Shown one piece after another: positions 1 to 6,235 of a DNA stretch of 9,634 bases. The notes under the pieces are model-generated. The model was not told where the DNA came from. It worked only from the letters and a program-made list of their open reading frames with translations, and did not search any database. This DNA is from Erwinia sp. (GTDB lineage: Bacteria; Pseudomonadota; Gammaproteobacteria; Enterobacterales; Enterobacteriaceae). Positions within the stretch are counted from its first letter, which is position 1, and the number at the start of each line of letters is the position of its first letter. Where the stretch lies: positions 1 through 9,634 of the forward strand of contig DOOK01000200.1 of the NCBI GenBank assembly GCA_003512805.1, written 5' to 3'. A program made the position numbers and the translations under genes.

Positions 1-32
1 CACTCTTTCCCTACACGACGCTCTTCCGATCT
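1..32 (+). other. Illumina TruSeq adapter remnant (sequencing artefact)
   Basis: The first 32 bases match, without mismatch, the 3' end of the Illumina TruSeq universal (read-1) adapter from memory, ending in the typical GCTCTTCCGATCT. Biological sequence appears to begin at 33. This implies that the window starts at the end of an assembly contig built from incompletely trimmed reads. These bases should not be treated as part of the genome, and the genomic neighbour to the left is unknown. Confidence 0.97.
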
Positions 33-102
33 CTCCTGTCGAATTTTACCCTCTTTTAACCTCGATAAGTGCGATTATTTATTCTTTTAGCCTGTTTCGT
101 CC

Positions 103-417
103 TCATTCAGCCTCTTCACAGGTTCGCCCGATATGGAGACTTCTGCTAAAACACGGCTGTAACGCTGCCACAGCACTTTTTGCCATTAACGCTCTGTTAC
201 CCCTTAATAGCTGTTGTAACGTGTTCAGCTGCCTCTCAGTGCGTCTGAGGAAGACCGTCACGATCGCAGTGAGATCCCCAGGATCCTCGCGTTTTATTCG
301 CAGGCTCTGAGGCCATTTTCCGCTATCGGCGCTAAACTGAAGAGACTTCGCAGCCGAAAATATTCTCCAGCGAAGGCAGTCGTGCCATCTGTACCTCAAC
401 ATCGACGCTCTGTTCAT
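103..417 (-). CDS. Doubtful 104-residue hypothetical protein
   Basis: This open frame of 104 codons lies 21 bases downstream of the small membrane-protein gene at 439-558, on the same strand, so it could be cotranscribed with it. I do not recognise the product. The N-terminal part is rich in Arg and Trp and looks like untranslated-type sequence. The C-terminal part, from about residue 48, reads as amphipathic helices, including FLRRTERQLNTLQQLLRGN, and ends in CEEAE. The helix pattern loosely recalls a histidine phosphotransfer domain, but the expected phospho-accepting His-x-Leu-Lys-Gly is absent. No convincing ribosome binding site precedes the ATG at 417 or the internal ATG at codon 6. It may be a chance frame or a decayed gene end. 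Confidence 0.2.
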   Translation of the reverse strand: MNRASMLRYRWHDCLRWRIFSAAKSLQFSADSGKWPQSLRIKREDPGDLTAIVTVFLRRTERQLNTLQQLLRGNRALMAKSAVAALQPCFSRSLHIGRTCEEAE

Positions 418-438
418 ACAGTAACAGTCAAAACTTGT

Positions 439-558
439 TTATCTTTTCTCCGCAACAAGTCGTGCCGAAATATTTTTTGCACTGCGTTTGCGATGAGCGA
501 AGGTAACCAGAAGAAGCAGAGTAAAAAAAATCAGTGCTGAACCTATCAATGTTGCCAT
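439..558 (-). CDS. Small single-pass membrane protein, 39 residues
   Basis: This frame encodes 39 residues. Residues about 4-21 form one uninterrupted hydrophobic helix (LIGSALIFFTLLLLVTF), followed at once by a strongly basic tail starting HRKRSAK and ending AEKR. By the positive-inside rule the tail would face the cytoplasm, with the N terminus outside. The ATG is preceded by a good ribosome binding site (AAGG, 9 bases upstream), which few chance frames have. The architecture is typical of the very small inner-membrane proteins of enterobacteria that modulate larger membrane complexes, but I do not recognise the family and give no function. A run of eight T residues inside the hydrophobic codons (complement of 523-530) could allow slippage. 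The 103-417 frame follows 21 bases downstream. Confidence 0.5.
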   Translation of the reverse strand: MATLIGSALIFFTLLLLVTFAHRKRSAKNISARLVAEKR

Positions 559-1029
559 TAAAGCCTGCCTTCAAGATTTGATAAGAGCACTATTTTTACC
601 TCATATCGCTAAACGTTATGCCAACGTGCTGCATAAATATTCAATTCCCTCCCGAGAATGCGTATTTTTTTCGTCGACATCACTACTTTAGCCTTTGACC
701 CGCCCTCTTTTTTTGAACTGGCCTGTTGTCCATACTGCAGCAGCCTTATCTATGAAAACTTCCATACCGTATCAAACCCCATTATCCGGACGTTACAGAC
801 TCTGCCCGATGACCCTACAGCGATCTGCATCAGACCTGTCCTTCCCTGCGTAAGGTAGTCCCTGGCCCAGGGTAAAACAGGCTGTTCGTTAACCTCGCTA
901 CTTTTTTTTACGGATTGCCTCAAGAAAAACATGCATCGTTCGATACTTAATAAGTCGCTCATTCGCAAGGCTGCACGCAGCACTGTTGAGGAAAAACCGA
1001 ACAGTTTTAAGCGTATTAAGGTAAAGCGA
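559..1029. other. Region without a confident gene
   Basis: I see no supportable gene in this stretch. Open frames exist at 658-858 (plus, 66 codons, containing a CPYC motif) and 750-1049 (minus, 99 codons), but they overlap each other, lack ribosome binding sites and have no recognisable domain. The DNA is AT-rich with runs of T at 665-671, 709-715 and 902-909. A short interrupted palindrome, CCCTGG-C-CCAGGG, lies at 860-872. The part next to 559 must contain the promoter of the minus-strand gene at 439-558 if that gene is real, and the part before 1030 the promoter of the small plus-strand gene. I could not pick either with confidence. Confidence 0.4.
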
Positions 1030-1200
1030 ATGCAAAACGCGAAAAACATCCAATACCTGGGAACTACATGGAGGTTTTATAAAGATAATGGGTCAAAAAA
1101 ATTTGTTCTGAGTAACGAAGCCAGCCGCATCATGCTGTTCGTACAAAGAAGCTATGCCGGTGCTGTGGTAAGAAAACATTATTTCGGCGAAGAGCAGTAA
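1030..1200 (+). CDS. Small basic hypothetical protein, 56 residues
   Basis: I do not recognise this protein. From the ATG at 1030 it has 56 residues, is basic and rich in aromatic and Lys/Arg residues, and has no signal peptide or membrane helix. It starts MQNAKNIQYLGTTWRFYKDN and ends HYFGEEQ. The start at 1030 is chosen because AAGG sits 8 bases upstream. An earlier in-frame ATG at 931 would give 89 residues with a further basic N terminus (MHRSILNKSLIRKAARS), but it has no clear ribosome binding site. The stop at 1198-1200 is only 9 bases from a strong intrinsic terminator in the same direction, which is the best evidence that a real transcript ends here. It could be a phage- or island-derived cargo gene, given the integrase remnant 0.4 kb downstream. 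That is inference. Confidence 0.45.
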   Translation: MQNAKNIQYLGTTWRFYKDNGSKKFVLSNEASRIMLFVQRSYAGAVVRKHYFGEEQ

Positions 1201-1209
1201 TCTGCCATT

Positions 1210-1234
1210 AACCGCCCATTGTGGCGGTTTTTTT
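1210..1234 (+). terminator. Rho-independent terminator after the small hypothetical gene
   Basis: A perfect 7-bp stem, AACCGCC (1210-1216) with GGCGGTT (1223-1229), closes a 6-base loop and runs into seven consecutive T residues (1228-1234). It lies 9 bases after the stop codon of the 1030-1200 gene and points the same way. Size, GC content and U tract are those of a standard intrinsic terminator. Confidence 0.85.
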
Positions 1235-1274
1235 CGGGCTGGATGCAGACGTGTAGCCAGCCCGAAAAAAACCG
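1225..1274. repeat. 18-bp perfect inverted repeat overlapping the terminator
   Basis: CGGTTTTTTTCGGGCTGG (1225-1242) is repeated as its exact reverse complement at 1257-1274, around a 14-base loop. The left arm uses the 3' side and the U tract of the terminator at 1210-1234, so in RNA the two hairpins cannot form together. Unlike a terminator, the T run lies at the base of the left arm and the A run in the right arm, on either strand. Possible roles are a protective 3' hairpin, an alternative fold that competes with termination, or the remains of a mobile-element end. None is shown. Confidence 0.8.
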
Positions 1275-1624
1275 GCTCGTTCGCAGCTGTAGAGAGGATA
1301 AGAAAATAAAAGGTATTACCCTACAAAAGTAAGACAGGTGCTCACCTGAAGAGAATAAAAGCAGTTACCCGCGTCGTAAGCGCTATGCTCACTCGTCGCT
1401 TTATACGGCAAGACGGGAGTACTGACATGGAAGGAGAGCGGTCTTACTGTAGAAATTTCAGCGCGCAGGCGACGCTTTTATAGTCCCAAAGCTTAACCGA
1501 CCATCAGGATAACGACCAGATTAGCAACGAGAAATCGGTGCGTTTTATCAAATTTCTTTGCCAGCACGTCGCTGAGCGTCCTTGATTTAAAGATGCACTA
1601 ACGCCTTTCTGCGCACCACGCGCA
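1275..1624. other. Region without a confident gene
   Basis: I see no intact gene here. It includes a 6-bp inverted repeat CAGGTG-CT-CACCTG (1335-1348), which could be a small operator. The frame that holds the integrase remnant stays partly open from 1484 to 1582, but its translation does not look like an integrase N terminus to me. On the opposite strand, 1497-1592 reads as a basic stretch followed by a hydrophobic end (RFLVANLVVILMVG, stop at 1497-1499) that resembles a membrane-protein C terminus, bounded upstream by a stop. These look like debris of decayed genes. Confidence 0.35.
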
Positions 1625-2175
1625 CAGTCCGACCCCGGTAATATTTTCCGTATTTTAACAGGTATGAAGCACAGCGAGTGATGCGCCCTGGTAGGGGAAG
1701 ATACCGACCTTACAGCAAGAATCATCACTGTTCAGCGCACTCTCACCCAGCAGGATGGGTTCACTCCACCCAAAACTGAACGGAAGTTAGGATAATCGAC
1801 CTGGTCGATGCAGCCGTTAATGTTCTTCGCGCTCGGCGGGAACTGACGCGCATGTTTCCTTAAATTGCACACGTGCGAATTCGCCCGGACGACTGGCCAG
1901 GAGACATTCGTGTTTAATCCGCGGGTGAATGCCACAAACGGGCGCTGTGGCTCTCACTATGCTGTCGATTCTTTAGGCCGGAGTGGGATCGGGCACTGAA
2001 AAGAGCGGGCCTGCGGCACAGGAAAGCAGACCAGGCACGACACATTTATGCTTGCTGGTCATTGTCTGCAGGCGCGAATCCATACTTCGTCGCATCACAA
2101 ATGGGTCACGCTGACGCCAAAATGCTTTATCGGATCCAGGGGACCTGGATGGAAGACAATAACCACCAGCAGTGA
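1625..2175 (+). pseudogene. Decayed phage-type tyrosine recombinase (integrase), C-terminal part
   Basis: Joining three reading frames gives the catalytic half of a prophage/island integrase. The 1658-1792 segment reads TGMKHSE, then a TGA stop at 1679, then CALVGEDTDL and GFTPPKTER. The frame then changes near 1793 to IDLVDAAVNVLRARRELTRMF (1795-1857). It changes again by about 1870-1900 to ETFVFNPRVNATNGRCGSHYAVDSLG (1901-1975). It changes a third time near 1977 to WDRALKRAG...RHIYACWSLSAGANP and SQMGHADAK, ending at TGA 2173-2175. This order matches the SAM-like catalytic fold of the family: TG-x-R box, NPR segment, RHTYA box, GH box. The first catalytic Arg reads Lys (1667-1669), and the nucleophilic Tyr after the GH box reads Gln (2137-2139). 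The N-terminal DNA-binding domain was not found. The gene is certainly inactive. Confidence 0.87.
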
Positions 2176-2273
2176 GTGCTTATGAACTCCAAATGAAATG
2201 AGTTTGTGCTACATACGTGTTCCCAACAGGAAGCTATGTCGCCTTTCCACTCATTACCAGCCACTTCCCCTCA

Positions 2274-2585
2274 CTAAACCTGCATATTCATGATTTCAGA
2301 GTAGGCGTTGACCAGCTTGTTGCGTACCTGAATGCCCATCTGCATAGAGACAGACGCCTTCTGCATATCGATCATCACATCATTCAGGTTCACGCCGGGT
2401 TTGCCCATCTCAAAATCCTGCGCCTGAGTCCGCGCTTCGGTTTGCGTGTCGCTGATTTTATTCAGTGCAACTTTCATTGCGTCTGCAAAGTCTGCGTGAC
2501 TGGCCGCATCGGTTTGCTTACCGCTGGCCTGAATCGCTGCGGTCTGCAGCTGCTGCATTACGCTCTCAATACCCTGAATTGCCAT
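2274..2585 (-). CDS. fliE: Flagellar hook-basal body protein FliE
   Basis: FliE is a small, mostly helical protein exported early by the flagellar type III system. It joins the MS ring (FliF) to the proximal rod. The product has 103 residues, the usual length. It starts [14 protein letters not shown] and carries the conserved C-terminal part with [20 protein letters not shown] (about residues 66-85) and the end [17 protein letters not shown]. No cleavable signal peptide is expected. The ATG at 2585 follows GAGG at a spacing of 6. The gene is transcribed away from fliF across a 245-bp shared regulatory region, as in Escherichia and Salmonella. I saw no clear intrinsic terminator in the 98 bases between its stop and the end of the integrase remnant, which converges on it. 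Confidence 0.97.
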   Translation of the reverse strand: MAIQGIESVMQQLQTAAIQASGKQTDAASHADFADAMKVALNKISDTQTEARTQAQDFEMGKPGVNLNDVMIDMQKASVSMQMGIQVRNKLVNAYSEIMNMQV

Positions 2586-2629
2586 GACTTACCTCGGTTA
2601 AAAAATGGGGATGCTTTTTGCTGTCTGAA

Positions 2630-2635
2630 AACTTA
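2630..2635 (-). promoter_or_regulatory. Weak candidate -10 element for fliE
   Basis: On the minus strand these bases read TAAGTT, matching TATAAT at only three of six positions. They lie 18 bases from the near edge of the FlhD4C2-like site, mirroring the fliF side. A perfect TTGACA lies at the complement of 2642-2647, but no good -10 follows it at 16-18 bases. The assignment rests mostly on symmetry. Confidence 0.2.
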
Positions 2636-2653
2636 CCACAATGTCAATAAGAC

Positions 2654-2697
2654 AAAGCCCGTAAATAAGCGCAAAAGTCATAGCTTATCCAGCCATC
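2654..2697. promoter_or_regulatory. Candidate FlhD4C2 operator between fliE and fliF
   Basis: Two roughly 17-18-base half-sites face each other. One is AAAGCCCGTAAATAAGCG (2654-2671). The other, read on the minus strand, is GATGGCTGGATAAGCTA (2697-2681). The core ATAAGC/GCTTAT is perfectly inverted. The known FlhD4C2 consensus is two copies of AA(C/T)G(C/G)-N2-3-AAATA(A/G)CG in inverted orientation, about 10-11 bases apart. The match here is approximate, with extra bases inside each half-site. The position in the divergent fliE/fliF gap is where enterobacteria carry this class 2 operator, and it would serve both genes. Confidence 0.45.
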
Positions 2698-2715
2698 GAA
2701 TTTTCCATTTCAGAA

Positions 2716-2721
2716 AATAAT
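2716..2721 (+). promoter_or_regulatory. Candidate class 2 -10 element for fliFGHIJK
   Basis: AATAAT matches TATAAT at five of six positions and lies 18 bases after the right edge of the FlhD4C2-like operator. That is the spacing expected when the activator replaces the -35 contact. Transcription would start near 2728, leaving an untranslated leader of about 100 bases before fliF. Confidence 0.4.
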
Positions 2722-2830
2722 GGCACCCCATAAGAGGTGGATTAATTTTGTTTAGCCAGCACATCAGGGAGTCAGATTTGTTACGACACTACACGAAACA
2801 GTCCGGTCAACTGTCAGGCGGGAAAGAGTC

Positions 2831-4543
2831 ATGAATGCAACTGTCACGCAGGATCAACCAGAGAAGAAAGGTATGAACGACCTTTTTGCTCGTTTAAAGG
2901 CAAATCCTCGCATCCCGATTATCATCGCTGCGGCGGCTGCCGTTGCCATTGTTATCGCCATGGTGCTGTGGGCTAAACAGCCAGAATATCGCGTACTTTA
3001 CAACAACCTCAGCGACGAAGATGGCGGCGCCATCATTACTCAGCTGACCCAGATGAACATTCCTTATCAGTTCGATGATAAGGGCGGTGCGCTGATGGTG
3101 CCTGCAGAGAAAGTACACGAGCTGCGTCTGCGTCTTGCCCAGCAGGGCTTGCCGAAAGGCGGCGCGGTCGGCTTCGAGCTGCTGGATCAGGAAAAGTTCG
3201 GTATCAGCCAGTTTAGCGAGCAGGTTAACTACCAGCGCGCACTGGAAGGCGAACTGTCCCGTACTATCGAAACATTAGGCCCGGTCAAGAACGTACGCGT
3301 ACATCTTGCCATGCCGAAACCGTCACTGTTTGTCCGTGAACAGAAAGCGCCAACGGCATCCGTTACGCTGACGCTGCAGCCTGGCCGCGCGCTGGACCAG
3401 GGTCAAATCAGCGCCATCGTGCATATGGTTTCCAGCAGCGTTGCCGGCCTGCCGCCGGGTAACGTGACCGTGGTTGATCAGGCCGGTCATCTGCTGACGC
3501 AGTCTGAAAATGCTGACCGCGATCTTAACGATGCGCAGTTGAAATACGCCACCGATGTGGAAACCCGCTACCAGCAGCGTATCGAAGCGATCCTGAACCC
3601 GATTCTGGGTAACGGCAACGTACATGCTCAGGTTACGGCGCAAATTGATTTTAACGCTCGTGAACAGACCGACGAGAAGTATCAGCCTAATGCCGATCCT
3701 TCTAAACAGGCGATTCGTTCACGGCAGAGCAGCAACAGCGAGCAGTCCGGCGGTCAGTCTGGCGGCGTGCCTGGCGCACTTTCTAACCAGCCTGCGCCTG
3801 CTAACAGCGCACCGGTGACCACGCCTGCTAACGGCGCGAATGGCGCGAATGGCGCAAACAGCTCGACGGCAAATAATGCCACGGCGAACCAGAACAGCAG
3901 CACGACGAAAACCGGGCCGTTAAGCACCCGCAATGATGACACCACGAACTACGAAGTAGACCGCACCATCCTGCATACCAAGATGAATGTGGGTGAAGTA
4001 CAACGTCTTTCTGTGGCAGTAGTAGTGAACTATAAAACCGACGCGGCCGGTAAGCCGGTAGCGTTAACCGATGCGCAGCTGAAACAGATTGATAACCTGA
4101 CGCGTGAAGCGATGGGCTACTCAGAGCAGCGCGGCGATACGCTGAACGTGGTGAACTCCCAGTTCAACGATACGCAGGAAATCGGTGGCGACCTGCCATT
4201 CTGGCAGCAGCAGTCCTTTATCGACCAGGTAATGGAAGGCGGACGCTGGTTGCTGGTACTGATTGTGGCCTGGATCCTTTACCGCAAGCTGGTTCGCCCA
4301 CAGCTGCAGCGTAAGGCGCTTCAGGAGAAAGCGATGGTGGAAGCCGCGACCCAGTCAAGAATGGGTAGCAATGATAATGAAGCCGTCTCCGTGAAGTTGT
4401 CGACAGACGATCTCGATCAAGAACGTAAGTCTCAGCACCGCATGAGTGCTGAGGTCATGAGCCAGCGTATTCGTGAGATGTCGGAAAACGACCCACGCGT
4501 GGTGGCTCTGGTCATTCGCCAGTGGATGAAGGACGAGCTATGA
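2831..4543 (+). CDS. fliF: Flagellar MS-ring protein FliF
   Basis: FliF assembles the MS ring in the inner membrane. The ring is the base of the flagellum, the housing of the export gate and the mount for the rotor switch. The product has 570 residues, slightly longer than the 552-560 of E. coli and Salmonella. A short cytoplasmic N terminus leads to a first membrane helix at about 28-48. The periplasmic ring-building domains follow, with conserved [14 protein letters not shown] and [22 protein letters not shown] stretches. Then comes a low-complexity Ser/Asn/Gly/Ala linker (about 298-362) and a second membrane helix at about 472-488. The C-terminal tail, ending [15 protein letters not shown], is the FliG-binding segment. 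GGGAAAGAG lies just before the ATG at 2831. The stop overlaps the fliG start (ATGA). Confidence 0.98.
   Translation: MNATVTQDQPEKKGMNDLFARLKANPRIPIIIAAAAAVAIVIAMVLWAKQPEYRVLYNNLSDEDGGAIITQLTQMNIPYQFDDKGGALMVPAEKVHELRLRLAQQGLPKGGAVGFELLDQEKFGISQFSEQVNYQRALEGELSRTIETLGPVKNVRVHLAMPKPSLFVREQKAPTASVTLTLQPGRALDQGQISAIVHMVSSSVAGLPPGNVTVVDQAGHLLTQSENADRDLNDAQLKYATDVETRYQQRIEAILNPILGNGNVHAQVTAQIDFNAREQTDEKYQPNADPSKQAIRSRQSSNSEQSGGQSGGVPGALSNQPAPANSAPVTTPANGANGANGANSSTANNATANQNSSTTKTGPLSTRNDDTTNYEVDRTILHTKMNVGEVQRLSVAVVVNYKTDAAGKPVALTDAQLKQIDNLTREAMGYSEQRGDTLNVVNSQFNDTQEIGGDLPFWQQQSFIDQVMEGGRWLLVLIVAWILYRKLVRPQLQRKALQEKAMVEAATQSRMGSNDNEAVSVKLSTDDLDQERKSQHRMSAEVMSQRIREMSENDPRVVALVIRQWMKDEL
3830..3856 (+). 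repeat. Three 9-base tandem repeats inside fliF (Asn-Gly-Ala)
   Basis: AACGGCGCG, AATGGCGCG and AATGGCGCA follow one another in frame and encode Asn-Gly-Ala three times (residues 334-342). They lie in the disordered periplasmic linker of FliF. Copy number could change by slippage without breaking the frame, which may explain part of the extra length of this FliF. Confidence 0.85.
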
Positions 4544-5532
4544 GTCTCAACGGTACCGAAAAAAGCGCCATTCTGATGATGACGATTGGCGAAGACCGCG
4601 CAGCCGAGGTGTTTAAACACCTTGGCGCCCGCGAAGTGCAGCACCTGAGCGCCGCGATTTCTAACATGCGCCAGGTTTCTCACAAGCAACTGACTGAAGT
4701 TCTGCGCGAGTTCGAAACCGATGCCGAACAGTTTGCGGCGCTGAGCGTCAACTCTAATGACTATCTGCGTACCGTGCTGACCAAGGCGCTGGGCGAAGAG
4801 CGCGCGGCCACCCTGCTGGAAGATATTCTGGAAACGCGCGAAACCACTACGGGCATGGAAACGCTCAACTTTATGGAACCGCAGGCAGCGGCGGATCTAA
4901 TCCGTGATGAACATCCACAGATTATTGCTACGATTATGGTACACCTGAAGCGTTCTCAGGCAGCCGATATCCTGGCTCAGTTCGACGAACGTCTGCGTCA
5001 CGATGTGATGCTGCGTATCGCTACCTTCGGTGGCGTACAGCCAGCCGCGCTGGCCGAACTGACCGAGGTGCTGAATGGCCTGCTGGATGGTCAGAACCTC
5101 AAGCGTGCGAAGATGGGCGGCGTGAGAACCGCAGCGGAAATCATCAACCTGATGAAGACGCAGCAGGAAGAAGCGGTTATCGAAGCGGTACGCGATTTCG
5201 ACGGCGAACTGGCGCAGAAAATCATCGACGAGATGTTCCTGTTCGAAAACCTGGTGGAGGTCGACGACCGCAGCATCCAGCGTTTGTTGCAGGAAGTGGA
5301 ATCGGAATCGCTGCTGGTGGCGCTGAAAGGCTCCGAGCAGCCGCTGCGCGAGAAGTTCCTGCGCAACATGTCAGCACGTGCGGCAGATATTCTGCGCGAC
5401 GATCTGGCGAACCGCGGCCCGATGCGTATGTCGGCAGTGGAAACCGAACAGAAAGCCATTCTGCTTATCGTTCGTCGTCTGGCAGAAAGCGGCGAGATGG
5501 TGATTGGCGGCGGCGAGGAACAGTATGTTTGA
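4540..5532 (+). CDS. fliG: Flagellar motor switch protein FliG
   Basis: FliG forms the top of the C ring. It binds FliF, interacts with MotA to make torque and passes the CheY-P signal from FliM to the rotor. The product has 330 residues (331 in E. coli). The start at 4540 ([14 protein letters not shown]) is preferred over an in-frame ATG at 4522, because it has AAGGA 7 bases upstream and gives the normal ATGA overlap with fliF. The middle domain has the conserved EHPQ motif at 124-127. The C-terminal torque helix keeps the charged set K263, R280, D287, D288 and R296, equivalent to E. coli K264, R281, D288, D289 and R297. So the motor should be functional. The gene overlaps fliH by 8 bases. 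Confidence 0.98.
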   Translation: MSLNGTEKSAILMMTIGEDRAAEVFKHLGAREVQHLSAAISNMRQVSHKQLTEVLREFETDAEQFAALSVNSNDYLRTVLTKALGEERAATLLEDILETRETTTGMETLNFMEPQAAADLIRDEHPQIIATIMVHLKRSQAADILAQFDERLRHDVMLRIATFGGVQPAALAELTEVLNGLLDGQNLKRAKMGGVRTAAEIINLMKTQQEEAVIEAVRDFDGELAQKIIDEMFLFENLVEVDDRSIQRLLQEVESESLLVALKGSEQPLREKFLRNMSARAADILRDDLANRGPMRMSAVETEQKAILLIVRRLAESGEMVIGGGEEQYV

Positions 5533-6235
5533 TAAATCTTCGCTGCCCTGGCAGCGCTGGCAGCCCAACGATCTTGGGCAGCCCAACAAGCCCCTGATGG
5601 CGTCGTTCGACGAGCCGGAAGCGCCGCTGGCGGATGCGGATCTGCAGAACGATCCGCTTAGCCAGCAGCAGTTCGAGCTGGAGCAGATGCAAAATCAGGC
5701 GCGCAGCGAAGCGCAGGGTCAGGGTTACGCCGAGGGGCATCAGCAGGGCTTTAACGAAGGACAGAAAGCGGGCTATGAAGCCGGCTTTCAACAGGGGCTG
5801 GCCGAGGCACAGCAGCAGCAGGCGCCGCTTCAGGCACGTATGCAGCAGCTGGTTTCCGAGTTTTCCCAGACGCTGGAAGCGCTGGACAGCGTGATCGCGG
5901 CTCGCCTGATGCAGCTGGCCCTGGAGGCCGCTCGTCAGGTGATTGGCCAGGCACCGCACGTTGACGGCACCGCCCTGCTTCGTCAAATCCAGGGCATGAT
6001 CCAGCAGGAACCTATGTTCAGCAGCAAACCTACGCTGCGCGTGCATGCGGATGATTTGCAGCGCGTTGAACATTCGCTGGGCGCCATGCTTAGCCTGCAC
6101 GGCTGGCGCCTGCTGGCAGACAACTCTATCCATCCCGGCGGCTGTAAAGTCAGCGCCGAAGATGGCGACCTGGACGCCAGCATCGCCACACGCTGGCATG
6201 AACTCTGCCGCCTTGCTGCACCGGGAGAACTGTAA
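5525..6235 (+). CDS. fliH: Flagellar export ATPase regulator FliH
   Basis: FliH dimers hold FliI and tether it to the C ring through FliN, acting as the stalk of the export ATPase. The product has 236 residues, as in relatives. The start at 5525 ([17 protein letters not shown]) has GAGGA 6 bases upstream. It also places the paired tryptophans W9 and W12 near the N terminus, where the FliN-binding tryptophans of this family lie. An upstream in-frame ATG at 5504 lies inside fliG and is not preferred. Glycine occurs at every fourth residue from 67 to 91, the GxxxG helix repeat typical of FliH, followed by a Gln-rich coiled coil. The C-terminal half is the FliI-binding domain. The stop shares a base with the fliI start (TAATG). 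Confidence 0.96.
   Translation: MFDKSSLPWQRWQPNDLGQPNKPLMASFDEPEAPLADADLQNDPLSQQQFELEQMQNQARSEAQGQGYAEGHQQGFNEGQKAGYEAGFQQGLAEAQQQQAPLQARMQQLVSEFSQTLEALDSVIAARLMQLALEAARQVIGQAPHVDGTALLRQIQGMIQQEPMFSSKPTLRVHADDLQRVEHSLGAMLSLHGWRLLADNSIHPGGCKVSAEDGDLDASIATRWHELCRLAAPGEL

Noticed and set aside
596..634. 12-residue minus-strand leader peptide behind a strong GGGAGGG (complement of 647-653)
   Set aside because: The ATG at 634 is 12 bases from the ribosome-binding-like motif and the TTG at 644 is too close. No regulated gene with matching codons follows.
658..858. 66-codon plus-strand frame with a CPYC motif
   Set aside because: No ribosome binding site, no recognisable domain, and the CPYC is isolated. 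The opposite-strand frame is equally open, so I treat both as chance.
750..1049. 99-codon minus-strand frame
   Set aside because: It runs antisense to the better supported 931/1030-1200 gene, has no ribosome binding site and shows no domain.
1504..1935. Two minus-strand frames (74 and 67 codons) read as genes
   Set aside because: The upper one is antisense to the integrase remnant and the lower one matches no family. The plus-strand integrase explains most of this stretch.
1..2273. CRISPR array, tRNA or rRNA gene near the integrase
   Set aside because: I found no regularly spaced repeats and no sequence that folds as a tRNA on either strand.
2642..2654. TGTC-AATAA-GACA palindrome and a perfect TTGACA on the minus strand as a sigma-70 promoter for fliE
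   Set aside because: No acceptable -10 lies 16-18 bases beyond it. Class 2 control from the adjacent operator is the more likely arrangement.
2217..2720. 167-codon plus-strand frame
   Set aside because: It is the antisense shadow of fliE and its upstream region; fliE is the clear gene.
5465..6199. 244-codon minus-strand frame
   Set aside because: It is the antisense shadow of fliH, whose product has the full set of family features.
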